A stretch of DNA of 64,000 bases from Bacillota bacterium (GTDB taxonomy: Bacteria > Bacillota > Clostridia > DSM-8532). This document shows positions 1-8,113 of this stretch, piece after piece (within the stretch, counting starts at the first letter, position 1; every line of letters starts with the position of its first letter). Location of the stretch: NCBI GenBank assembly GCA_022702935.2, contig JAKIML020000077.1:35621-99620 (forward strand), given 5' to 3'. Made by a program: the position numbers and the translations under genes. The notes beneath the pieces are model-generated. The model saw only the letters and a program-made list of their open reading frames with translations, was not told where the DNA came from and did no database searches.

Positions 1-143
1 AACGGGTCAATCCGCAAAAAACTGAGGCGCTTATGGAAACTCTCAAATCAACGGCCGCAGAATTGGTCTATCTCGGCGTTCCCCCTCAGGATATCCTTGC
101 GGCGCTTGATGAGATCTTCCCCCAAAAAGGAGGCAAAGTATGA
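1..143 (+). CDS. GntR-family regulator, YtrA-type (3' end only)
   Basis: Frame 3 is open from the left edge to a TGA at 141-143 and encodes about 46 C-terminal residues (ending PQKGGKV). The stop overlaps the ATG of the ABC ATPase gene (ATGA), so the two are translationally coupled. The sequence ETLKSTAAELVYLGVPPQ resembles the helical C-terminal tail of short YtrA-type GntR regulators, which usually sit first in operons with a YtrB-like ATPase and a permease. The DNA-binding domain lies outside the window, so the family call rests on the tail and the context. Confidence 0.6.
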   Translation, partial: RVNPQKTEALMETLKSTAAELVYLGVPPQDILAALDEIFPQKGGKV

Positions 144-1036
144 TAGAGATCAAAGAACTCAAAAAATCCTTTGATGGCTTCTATGCTTTAAATGGTGTCA
201 ACGCTCATATTAAAAAGGGCTCAGTCTATGGTCTGGTGGGCCCCAATGGCGCGGGGAAAACAACCCTGATCAAGCATATGGCCGGAATCTTCATCCCCGA
301 CTCGGGCTCCCTTACGGTGGACGGGCATCCTGTCTTTGAAAATGTTGATGTTAAGTCCCGTATGATCTATATCCCCGATGACTTATACTTCTTCCCCCAG
401 GCCACCATTTTAGACATGAAAAGGTTCTATCAATCCATATACCCCGCTTTTGATGAGGAACGATTTGAAAAACTTAAGGAGATCTTCCCCATTGACCCCA
501 AAAAACGGTTGAAGCGCCTCTCCCGGGGCATGCAGAAACAGGTGGCCTTCTGGCTGGGCATTTGCTTAAAGCCCGACATCATGCTATTGGATGAGCCTGT
601 GGACGGACTGGACCCGGTCATGCGCCGAAAGGTTTGGAGCGTCCTTCTCCAGGATGTGGCCGAACGGGAGACAACAGTGTTCATATCCTCCCATAACCTA
701 AGGGAGTTGGAGGATGTGTGCGACCATGTGGGCATTATGCATGAGGGCAAAGTCATTCTGGAGCGGAGCCTTTCCGAATTGCAGAACAATATCTTTAAGC
801 TTCAGATCGCCTTTGAAGGGGATCTTCCCGTTGAAATTGAACAGCTTGATATTCTCAGCCGGCAGGCCAGCGGGCGAGTATGGATCCTCATTGTCAGAGG
901 TCAAAAAGATAGCGTGCTGGAAACGGTAAATAAGCTGAATCCTCTTTTAGTGGACGCACTGCCGCTTTCCCTAGAGGAAATCTTTATCTATGAGCTTGGA
1001 GGGATGGATTATGCCGTCAAGAATATCATACTTTAA
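140..1036 (+). CDS. ABC transporter ATP-binding protein (YtrB-like)
   Basis: Cytoplasmic ATPase subunit of an ABC exporter-type system, 298 aa. Walker A GPNGAGKTT is at residues 34-42, the signature LSRGM at 127-131 (an LSGGQ variant) and Walker B LLDEP at about 149-153, followed by a D-loop and a switch histidine in ISSHNL. About 80 C-terminal residues after the ATPase core form a domain typical of CcmA/YtrB-type subunits. It overlaps the upstream GntR stop by 4 nt and the downstream permease start by about 26 nt, so the three genes form one operon. By family precedent the GntR protein represses the operon and responds to cell-envelope stress; the substrate cannot be read from the sequence. 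Confidence 0.9.
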   Translation: MIEIKELKKSFDGFYALNGVNAHIKKGSVYGLVGPNGAGKTTLIKHMAGIFIPDSGSLTVDGHPVFENVDVKSRMIYIPDDLYFFPQATILDMKRFYQSIYPAFDEERFEKLKEIFPIDPKKRLKRLSRGMQKQVAFWLGICLKPDIMLLDEPVDGLDPVMRRKVWSVLLQDVAERETTVFISSHNLRELEDVCDHVGIMHEGKVILERSLSELQNNIFKLQIAFEGDLPVEIEQLDILSRQASGRVWILIVRGQKDSVLETVNKLNPLLVDALPLSLEEIFIYELGGMDYAVKNIIL

Positions 1037-2900
1037 TAAAGGACTGTTTCTTAGCAATATCAAGCGCTATTGGCTCATTACCTTTGCCTTCACTCTACTG
1101 CTGTTTCTTGTTGTCTCATCCTACCTCAGTGCAGTGACATCAACCACTTACAAATATGAAGGGATTTACGACGGGACATACGGAGGAGCATTTAGAAGCA
1201 GCTATGATATCTTCATTCACGCCAATGAAGTTACCCTTCTGCTCCTGGGCTTTTTCTCGCTGGTTACTGGCCTTGCCATGTTCTCATATATGCACTTTCA
1301 GAAGAACACAGCCATGATCCACGCCCTGCCGTTAAGAAGAGAAACCCTCTTTGTCACCAACTATGTATCGGGTCTCTTCATTGTGGGCTTGCCGCTTATC
1401 ATCAACGGCATCATCCTTCTGGCAGGAGAGGCTCTCAGCAAGGTGTTCATCGATATAAACGGCACCTTCCTCTGGCTTGGAGTGTGCCTGGTCATCATAT
1501 TGCTGTTTTACAACTTTACTGTCTTTGCAGGTATGTTTACGGGCCATTTAGCCGCCCAGGCCATCTTCTTTCTCATCTTTAACTTTCTGGCCATTTTCCT
1601 GGAATCCATCGTTCAAACAGTGCAAAGCAGCTTTTTATTTGGCTTTACCACTTCGGACTATATCTTAAGTGCCTGGTCTCCTCTTTATTATATCCTTACC
1701 TTTTTCTCTGGCTTCGCCTGGGGTAATGGCGAGTTTGGCATACTGGCCGGCTATTTGGCAGCAGGTCTCTTCTTCCTGATTTCAGCCTTCTTCCTTTACC
1801 GGAAGCGGCATATGGAGGTGGCTACCGATGTCATCAGCTTCCCCATCGTCAAACCCATATTCAAGTACAGCGTGGCCTTTTGCTCGGCAGCGCTCTTGGG
1901 AACCCTTTTTGTTGAAAGCCTCAGACTTAATGATAATGTCCCCGGGTATGTCCTTTCCTATCTTCTGGGCGGTTTTATCGGCTATTTTGTCTCCGAGATG
2001 CTGCTTCGCAAAACCTTCCGGGTGTTCAAGGCCTATAAGGGCTTCCTGGTCTTTGCCCTGGTGCTGGTTCTTCTGCTTTTAAGCGTATGCCTGGACTTCT
2101 TTGGCTATGAGAACCGCATTCCCTCTCAGGATGAAGTGGAGATCATGTATCTGGCCCAGTATCCCGATGATATTGCTCGTCTGGCCTTAAGCCCTGAGGA
2201 CTATGATCCTCAAAGGCACGGATATTATTTCAGGAGCTACGAGAACAATTTCGAAGCGCCTCCAAAACTCACCCCAGAGCATATCAGGGATTTGCGGGCG
2301 CAGGCGGGCATCATTGAGGATGCGGAAGGCATTGCCAAGGCTAGACAAATCCATGCTTATATTGTGGAGAACAAGGAGATGCTGAAAAGCCAGGAGCAAT
2401 CATACCGGGACAGCCGCAATTTCGATGATTACCATAGCTTCACACTCACTTTTATCTATAAGCTTAAGGATGGAAGATTTGTGGAGAGACGATACTTTCT
2501 TAAGCTATTTAAAGACAATGACAGCCTGTATCCGCTTTTGAGAGAATACCTGTCCCTTCCCCAGATCCTAGAAAAGTATTGTCCCATCCTCAAGGACAGC
2601 GCCGAGGATATTCAAGTCATTTACTTGCATCTCTCCAGCGGACGCAGTTTTACCGTTAATGATAAGGAGGGATTCCTCAAGGCCTATAAGCAGGATATTC
2701 TGGCCCAGGATCCGGTATCCTTTTTCTATGGATACTCCACTGGTGGCAATTCAGTCAACTTTGGCATCAGCGTCCAGAGAATTAAAGACGCTGCCTTAGA
2801 GACAAGAATTCAATCCGATCTGCCCATTGACTCAAGCTATAAGAACACTCTGGCGTTCCTGTTTGAAAATGGCGCGCTTTCCCCGGATAATCCTCCATAG
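1011..2900 (+). CDS. ABC transporter permease with large C-terminal extracytoplasmic domain
   Basis: Membrane partner of the preceding ATPase, about 629 aa. I chose ATG 1011 because GGAGGG at 998-1003 lies 7 nt upstream; an in-frame ATG at 990 would lack a well-placed ribosome site. The first ~390 residues hold many hydrophobic helices (for example around 20-45, 75-95, 130-155, 165-185 and 245-270, the last ending near LLLLSVCLDFFGY). They are followed by about 240 mostly hydrophilic residues rich in Tyr, Asp and Glu that probably face outside. YtrC/YtrD-type permeases are the nearest analogy. The long soluble tail is more than simple transport would need and may be a sensor or binding domain. 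No terminator is obvious in the short gap before the convergent gene. Confidence 0.75.
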   Translation: MPSRISYFNKGLFLSNIKRYWLITFAFTLLLFLVVSSYLSAVTSTTYKYEGIYDGTYGGAFRSSYDIFIHANEVTLLLLGFFSLVTGLAMFSYMHFQKNTAMIHALPLRRETLFVTNYVSGLFIVGLPLIINGIILLAGEALSKVFIDINGTFLWLGVCLVIILLFYNFTVFAGMFTGHLAAQAIFFLIFNFLAIFLESIVQTVQSSFLFGFTTSDYILSAWSPLYYILTFFSGFAWGNGEFGILAGYLAAGLFFLISAFFLYRKRHMEVATDVISFPIVKPIFKYSVAFCSAALLGTLFVESLRLNDNVPGYVLSYLLGGFIGYFVSEMLLRKTFRVFKAYKGFLVFALVLVLLLLSVCLDFFGYENRIPSQDEVEIMYLAQYPDDIARLALSPEDYDPQRHGYYFRSYENNFEAPPKLTPEHIRDLRAQAGIIEDAEGIAKARQIHAYIVENKEMLKSQEQSYRDSRNFDDYHSFTLTFIYKLKDGRFVERRYFLKLFKDNDSLYPLLREYLSLPQILEKYCPILKDSAEDIQVIYLHLSSGRSFTVNDKEGFLKAYKQDILAQDPVSFFYGYSTGGNSVNFGISVQRIKDAALETRIQSDLPIDSSYKNTLAFLFENGALSPDNPP

Positions 2901-2927
2901 GATCTTTCGCTGGCTAATCAGTAGTGC

Positions 2928-3779
2928 TTACAAAACCTTTGAAATCCTTGACTTCACATCATTCTTGAAGGACTCAATATAATTGACCACATAGGCAGCC
3001 ATATCCAGATGGTCATCCAGGGCAAGAGGCGTCAGGTCCATGGCATAGTTAATGGCAGAAGACGTGTCCACCCCATGTGATTCTGCATAGGTGGCATTGG
3101 CCAGGCGCCTTCCCTGGGCGGCCAGATCATAGCGTTTCCCTCCGCAGATTTGTGAATCATGCACCTCGAGCACAGCCTGTGCAATATTGGGGTGGGACGA
3201 CACATCCATAACTACCTTATCCTCGTCATTGAGCCAGTCCAGATTCCGCCAAACCTCACAGCCATAAACCTTTCTCGGCCGGAGATCCTGGGGAAGCGAT
3301 CTGATGGCCTTGATAACCTTAACCACCGCACCCACATGGGTATCATGCTTATCGGCCAGGTTATGGGTATAGAGAATCTCGGGCTGCGCAAGCCTGATAA
3401 GCTCAGCAAGCTCATTCACAGCCTCTTCATTGCTGGGGTCCTTTATCTCGCCGCTGGTATAGCTGAGCATGGCAACCCCCGAGTATTCCCCCACATAGGC
3501 TGATTTTTTCTGTTCCTTTTTCCTTATTTCCTTCATTTCTTCGTTGGTATAGTCCTTGTACAGATCATCCCGGGGGCTACCTGCGCCATCGGTGGTGACC
3601 ACGCCAAAGAACCACTGGTCGTCTTTCCCGAAGCATTGAAGAATACCATGACAGGCCATGATCTCAATATCATCCTGATGGGCGGCAATAGCCATGTGGG
3701 TGGTTCTGGCCAAAGCTTTCTCAATGGGCTTCCCATCGGGGATAAAAAACTCGGCTCCTTTTTTATTGAGTTTATGCAT
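2928..3779 (-). CDS. PIG-L family deacetylase
   Basis: Predicted zinc-dependent N-deacetylase of the PIG-L/LmbE family, 283 aa, with no signal peptide, so it acts in the cytoplasm. The metal-binding signature reads AHQDDIE at residues 33-39 (usually AHPDDxE), and a second metal site is seen as HDTH at 145-148. The start is ATG 3779, with AAGGAG 8 nt upstream; a GTG at 3788 sits directly on the ribosome site and is unlikely. It is the last gene of a minus-strand cluster, 48 bp behind a SIS-domain sugar isomerase, which follows a NagR-like GntR gene. From this context I infer deacetylation of an N-acetylhexosamine or its phosphate, in place of NagA. Other LmbE substrates are not excluded. Confidence 0.85.
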   Translation of the reverse strand: MHKLNKKGAEFFIPDGKPIEKALARTTHMAIAAHQDDIEIMACHGILQCFGKDDQWFFGVVTTDGAGSPRDDLYKDYTNEEMKEIRKKEQKKSAYVGEYSGVAMLSYTSGEIKDPSNEEAVNELAELIRLAQPEILYTHNLADKHDTHVGAVVKVIKAIRSLPQDLRPRKVYGCEVWRNLDWLNDEDKVVMDVSSHPNIAQAVLEVHDSQICGGKRYDLAAQGRRLANATYAESHGVDTSSAINYAMDLTPLALDDHLDMAAYVVNYIESFKNDVKSRISKVL

Positions 3780-3827
3780 CACTCTCACTCCTTCTATTGC
3801 TCGCTTTGGCGGGCTTTTTCTCTGCGG

Positions 3828-4865
3828 CTATCGTGTAATGGTGACCTTTGATAAGCCTCTGGGTGCGTCGGGGTTGAGCCCGCGAAGCTTGGCCAGATTG
3901 CAGGCAAAGATCTGGGCCGTAACCACATTGACAAAGGGCGAGATAAAATCATTGACTTCAGAAGGAATCTCCAGGGAACAGTTGCCCATGGCAAGGGTCT
4001 CGGCATCGTTGGAAACGATGAGAAGATCAGCGCCTGCGTTCTTAAGCTTTTGAATCATCTCATGAATATCCTTCAGACTGGGTCCCTGGGGCGCAAAGAT
4101 AACGACGGGCATGTGGTCATCAACCATGGCAAAGGGACCATGGTGGAAATCCGAGGTGGCATAGGCCTTGGCACGGACATAGGTGGTTTCCTGAATCTTT
4201 AAAGCCCCTTCCAGTGCAATGGCATAGTTGATGCCCCTGGCCAGTACAAAGCACTCATTCATAAACCGATAGCGCTCCACCTTATTCTTTACCTGGTCGG
4301 CATTTTCTATGATTTGCGTTATCAGTGCGGGCACACGGGCCAATTCGGCCTTGAAGGCTTCATCGCCGGACCAAAGGGCCACAAGCTGAGCCAAAAGATA
4401 AATCTGTGAGGTAAAGGTCTTGGTGGCGGCCACACTCTTTTCCACACCTGCTGCGCAATAGAGATGGAATTGGGCCTCCTGTGCCAGAGGTGATGCCTCA
4501 TCATTGGTGACTGACAGGGTGGGCATTCCCTGAACCTTGGCAGCCCTAATGACCTCCAGCACATCGGCGGCCTTTCCCGACTGGGATATTCCAATAACCA
4601 GGCTGTTATTGAACAGCAGGGTTTTGTTGTAAAGGGTAAAGACAGAGGGGGCGGCTAAGGTCACGGGTATTCCCATTTTTATTTCAATAAGGTATTTGGC
4701 ATAAATGGCGGCATGATCAGAGGTACCGCGTGCTGCAATAATGACATGATTAATTTCCCTCTCCTTAAGAACCTGGGCCAGGCTGATAAGGGTGTTCTGG
4801 TTCTTTTCCAGGCAATTCTTAAGGACCTGGGGCTGCTCTTGAATTTCAAACCACATTTGTGACAT
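3828..4865 (-). CDS. SIS-domain sugar-phosphate isomerase/deaminase (GlmS isomerase-like, NagB-II/AgaS type)
   Basis: Double SIS-domain protein, 345 aa, equal to the isomerase half of GlmS without the glutaminase domain. Sugar-phosphate loops are visible as GTS at 47-49 and SQSG at 94-97. Residues matching the GlmS catalytic set are E219 (in LEGALK), the HGP motif at about 242-244 and a C-terminal lysine near 340 (RGLSKVTITR). Stand-alone proteins of this kind include NagB-II/AgaS deaminases and FrlB-type deglycases. The ATG has AAGGAGG 7 nt upstream. A clear promoter and a dre-like operator lie just upstream, and a PIG-L deacetylase lies downstream, so amino-sugar-phosphate deamination is the best guess. 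Lacking an amidotransferase domain, it cannot make GlcN6P from glutamine by itself. Confidence 0.85.
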   Translation of the reverse strand: MSQMWFEIQEQPQVLKNCLEKNQNTLISLAQVLKEREINHVIIAARGTSDHAAIYAKYLIEIKMGIPVTLAAPSVFTLYNKTLLFNNSLVIGISQSGKAADVLEVIRAAKVQGMPTLSVTNDEASPLAQEAQFHLYCAAGVEKSVAATKTFTSQIYLLAQLVALWSGDEAFKAELARVPALITQIIENADQVKNKVERYRFMNECFVLARGINYAIALEGALKIQETTYVRAKAYATSDFHHGPFAMVDDHMPVVIFAPQGPSLKDIHEMIQKLKNAGADLLIVSNDAETLAMGNCSLEIPSEVNDFISPFVNVVTAQIFACNLAKLRGLNPDAPRGLSKVTITR

Positions 4866-4907
4866 AGGATCTCCTCCTTATTCCCTCATATATTGGATTA
4901 TATGTAT

Positions 4908-4923
4908 AGTGGTCTATACCACT
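4908..4923. promoter_or_regulatory. dre-type operator for a NagR/DasR-like GntR regulator
   Basis: AGTGGTCTATACCACT has perfect 6-bp arms (AGTGGT/ACCACT) around a 4-bp centre. It closely matches the known DasR/NagR (YvoA) response element, whose core is TGGTCTAGACCA. It lies 4 bp downstream of the -10 box of the SIS gene promoter, over the expected transcription start, as expected for repression. The gene immediately upstream encodes a GntR/UTRA protein of the same family. Confidence 0.85.
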
Positions 4924-4926
4924 TTT

Positions 4927-4955
4927 ATTATAGATCAAGATGTATTACTTCGCAA
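4927..4955 (-). promoter_or_regulatory. SigA-type promoter of the SIS/PIG-L genes
   Basis: On the minus strand, TTGCGA (4950-4955), a 17-bp spacer and a perfect TATAAT (4927-4932) form a vegetative promoter. The dre-like operator begins right after the -10 box. Confidence 0.75.
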
Positions 4956-4978
4956 TAGGTTCAGAGCATTTTGATTTT

Positions 4979-5707
4979 TTACTTGCGATCCAGGTAAATA
5001 CGGGCATTATAGGCGTATTGATCGGCCCGGTAAACATCCCGTTCATAGGAGAACTTCTGATCATTGGTGGTAAAGCTTACCCCTGAGATACGCAGCAGGG
5101 GCACATTGGATGAAGCCTTGAGCAGCTTTTTCTCCTCGGCGGTGGGCACCGAGGCTTCAATGACATTGTCCATATAGGCAATGCTGATGCCGTAGGATTC
5201 ATTAATAATACGATAGAGAGACCCGGACAGGTCGTATTGCTCCAGGTTGGGGCACAGCCTCACAGGGATAAAGACCTCCTCCAGGGCCACGGGGACGTCA
5301 TCGGCGCTGCGGAGCCTTTTAATGACATAAACCGAGTCCTCCGATGAAAGCCCCAGAATCTCCGCAATATCCTCACTGACCCGCTGCTGAGCAAAATTAA
5401 GCACCTGGGTGGAAGGCGTCAGGCCCTTTTTCCTGGCCGACTCGGAAAAGCTGTCGATATTTCTTTGCTCAATCTTTTTCTTGGCCACGAAGGTTCCCCG
5501 CCCCTTTTCCCGTATGAGCAGGCCTTCGGCCACCATATGATTCAGAGCCTGGCGCACCGTCATGCGGCTGATGCCAAAGCTCTCTGAAAACTCACGTTCG
5601 GAGGGGATGAGCTCCCCCTCCTTATATTCACCATTCTGTATCTTCTTCTGAATAATATTTCTCAACTGATAGTAAACAGGTATGGGACTTCTTTTATCCA
5701 ACATCAT
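4979..5707 (-). CDS. GntR/HutC-family regulator with UTRA domain (NagR/YvoA-like)
   Basis: Transcriptional repressor of about 242 aa. The N-terminal winged helix (about residues 5-75) carries IPSEREFSESFGISRMTVRQ, followed by the hallmark LIREKGRGTFV. The remainder is a UTRA effector domain ending DVYRADQYAYNARIYLDRK. ATG 5707 is chosen because GAAGGA lies 7 nt upstream and the winged-helix homology starts right after it; a second ATG follows at 5704. Family members (NagR, DasR) bind GlcN6P or GlcNAc6P and leave dre sites when induced. The dre-like site downstream of this gene points to control of the SIS and PIG-L genes. Confidence 0.88.
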   Translation of the reverse strand: MMLDKRSPIPVYYQLRNIIQKKIQNGEYKEGELIPSEREFSESFGISRMTVRQALNHMVAEGLLIREKGRGTFVAKKKIEQRNIDSFSESARKKGLTPSTQVLNFAQQRVSEDIAEILGLSSEDSVYVIKRLRSADDVPVALEEVFIPVRLCPNLEQYDLSGSLYRIINESYGISIAYMDNVIEASVPTAEEKKLLKASSNVPLLRISGVSFTTNDQKFSYERDVYRADQYAYNARIYLDRK

Positions 5708-5766
5708 AGACGATTCCTTCGTACACAGAGCTTTTACAATGAGTGTAATCCAAAGCACTCCAAAAG

Positions 5767-6352
5767 TCAAAGCAACTTCACAAAGTTCTTTTTCCCTACC
5801 TGGAGCACATCTCCCTCGCTTGTTTGTACTTTAAAGCACTCCACCCTGGTTCCCTTGAGCCTGACGCCACCCTGGCTGATAAGCCGTCTGGCCTCGCTTC
5901 CGCTTAAGGCAAGACCTGCGGCCACCATCACCCTGGTCAGGTCGGTCATACCATTTTCATCAACAAAGTCCTGAGTTATGAGGGAGGGAATATCCTCGGG
6001 GATCTCCTTCTCTCTGAAAACCTTGTTAAAATAGGCTTCGGCTTCACAGGCCAGGGCCTCGCCATGATAGAGCCTGACAATTTCACGGGCCAGCTCCGCC
6101 TTGATATGGCGTGGGTTCTCACCCCCGTCCAGTCTGCTCCGGTATTCGTTCACCCGGTCGGGATGAAGGTCAGTACACAGGTTAAAATAGCGTATAATCA
6201 GCCCGTCGGGTATGGCCATCACCTTTTCAAACATCAGGTTTGGCGGCTCATGAATACCAATGCTGTTGCCCAAGCTCTTGCTCATTTTCTCCACACCATC
6301 CATTCCTTCAAGAATGGGCATGAAAAGAGCGATAAATGTCAAGGCATGGGCA
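5767..6352 (-). pseudogene. tyrS: tyrS remnant: C-terminal half of tyrosyl-tRNA synthetase
   Basis: The open frame contains the KMSKS loop (DGVEKMSKSLGN), the linker and anticodon-binding region and an intact C-terminal S4 RNA-binding domain (LSGSEARRLISQGG to the natural end FVKLL). The N-terminal Rossmann part with the HIGH motif and the tyrosine and ATP pockets is missing. Upstream of about 6325-6350 the frame runs into the 3' end of a chemotaxis receptor gene, so a deletion or rearrangement joined the two. No stops have accumulated over about 190 codons. It cannot aminoacylate tRNA, so another tyrosyl-tRNA synthetase must exist elsewhere. An ATG near 6330 could in principle start an S4-containing fragment. 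Confidence 0.85.
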
Positions 6353-8041
6353 CTAGAGGGTGAACCTGTTGACATGGCTCCGCAGTTCTTCAACACTCTT
6401 ATAAGCCTTTTCAGCCAGGGCCAGCACATCATTGCTCTTGTCGGTCACGCTTGCCGTCATTTCAGCAATATTGGCTGTTCCCGAAGCCCCCTCGCTGGCC
6501 GCCCGGGTCACTTCATGAATGGCCTTCATCAGATTGCTGATGGATGCCAGAAGCTGCTCGGAGGTTACACTGAAGTCCTGCATCATACCGTCCACATACT
6601 GGGCATCCCGGTCGTACTGCTCCCCGGTTTCTACCTGGCCGTCATAGTCCTTAATAACCCGTCTGTCAATAAACTCCAGAAGGTTTTCAGAGCTCCTGAC
6701 AAGATTGTCCACAGTACCTACCACCGTTTCGGTCACCCTTTGAATTTCTCCGACGGTCTTCTTGGAATCCTCGGCAAGCTTTCTAATCTCATCGGCCACA
6801 ACAGCGAAGCCCCTGCCCGATTCCCCGGCCCTGGAAGCCTCTATGGCTGCATTGAGGGCCAGAAGATTGGTTTGGCTGGTGATTTGCAGAATAGCATCGG
6901 TCAACACCCTAATCTGCTCGATGGCCTGGGACTTTTCAATGGCTTCCTTCAGCTCCTGCTGGCCCTGGTTCAGCAACTCAAGGGCTGAATGCTTGGATTG
7001 GGCCGCTCTCTGTTTAAGCGAGGCTGCCCGATCCTTGATCTCCTCAGCAGCCATGCGCCCTTCCCTGGCCTTTTTAGCCATGGAATCCACGGCAAATTCT
7101 ATCTCGGTTGAGGTTGCATTCATTTCCTCCATGGAGGCTGCAGTTTCCTGCATACCTGCCGACAATTGCTCGGTAGTGGAGGAGGCCTCCTCCATATTGG
7201 ATTTCAGCTCACCCATGCTCCTGACTGACTGGTTGAGCACGTCCTCAATGGTCTCGGATTCTTCCATAAGCGTATGTATCATGGCCCTTACAGATTCCTG
7301 CATGTTTGTTGTGGCCCTGATAATATCCCCAATCTCATCCTTGAGCCTGGTCTCCCCTATCTCGGTATTCAGCTTTCCCTGGGATATCTGGGTCAGACTG
7401 TTGGTAACTCTTTTAAGTGGTCTGGACAATTGGACCCCCATCAGATATATGAGGACCATGGCAATAATCAGGCCAACACCCTGCAAGAGGCCTATTCTCA
7501 CCACATAATCCCTTACATAGTTAAGATAGTACCCCTTCTCCTGTCCAACGTAGAACATGCCCACCACCTGGTTTTCGCCATCGCGAAGAGGGGTGTAGGA
7601 TGCAATATAACTGACACCCTCTATTTTTACCTCACCAATATAGGGTGTTCCCTTATGGATGACCTGTTCTACCACCAAAGGTGCGGCCTTGGTCCCAATA
7701 ATGCTCTCGCCGTTTTCATTGGTCAGGTTGGTAGCGATTCGGGTATCCATCCTGAAGAGGGTGATGGTCAGCGCCCCATGGGATCCGAAATCATCAATGA
7801 TCTCTAGATTCCCCTCCATAAGCGTACTGCCTTTGTAGAGAGAATCGCCATCAATTCTCCAGTTCCCCGGATATTTGTATTCCATTGTATTTAAGGCAAG
7901 ATCGCTGATAGTACTGATTTCATCGATGACCTGATTGATATAGAGGGACTCCATGCCCTCCGAGCTTAAGAAATAGACGAATATTGAAAAGATAAGCAGA
8001 ATGGCGATTGATGCTGCGATGAGTTTTGTTTTTATTTTCAC
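6353..8041 (-). CDS. Methyl-accepting chemotaxis protein with single Cache sensor
   Basis: Membrane chemoreceptor of 562 aa. The first hydrophobic helix spans about residues 7-27, followed by an extracytoplasmic single-Cache-type domain (contains [22 protein letters not shown]). A second helix is near 183-203, then a HAMP segment ([12 protein letters not shown]) and a long signalling coiled coil. The conserved hairpin tip is [20 protein letters not shown]. The start is GTG 8041, with GGAGGG 6 nt upstream. The protein ends in a normal MCP tail ([11 protein letters not shown]), so this gene is whole; the tyrS remnant begins directly after its stop. No chemotaxis or flagellar genes lie nearby. 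The ligand is unknown. Confidence 0.93.
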   Translation of the reverse strand: MKIKTKLIAASIAILLIFSIFVYFLSSEGMESLYINQVIDEISTISDLALNTMEYKYPGNWRIDGDSLYKGSTLMEGNLEIIDDFGSHGALTITLFRMDTRIATNLTNENGESIIGTKAAPLVVEQVIHKGTPYIGEVKIEGVSYIASYTPLRDGENQVVGMFYVGQEKGYYLNYVRDYVVRIGLLQGVGLIIAMVLIYLMGVQLSRPLKRVTNSLTQISQGKLNTEIGETRLKDEIGDIIRATTNMQESVRAMIHTLMEESETIEDVLNQSVRSMGELKSNMEEASSTTEQLSAGMQETAASMEEMNATSTEIEFAVDSMAKKAREGRMAAEEIKDRAASLKQRAAQSKHSALELLNQGQQELKEAIEKSQAIEQIRVLTDAILQITSQTNLLALNAAIEASRAGESGRGFAVVADEIRKLAEDSKKTVGEIQRVTETVVGTVDNLVRSSENLLEFIDRRVIKDYDGQVETGEQYDRDAQYVDGMMQDFSVTSEQLLASISNLMKAIHEVTRAASEGASGTANIAEMTASVTDKSNDVLALAEKAYKSVEELRSHVNRFTL

Positions 8042-8113
8042 AATGTTCCCTCCAGATATAGTTATTACAGATGTAGTTATCCTGATATATTTACCACTGT
8101 TCTTAAGCAGATC

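Noticed and set aside
4979..5770. Longer start of the NagR-like gene at 5770
   Set aside because: The extra 21 residues overlap the tyrS remnant, lack homology and a ribosome site; ATG 5707 has both.
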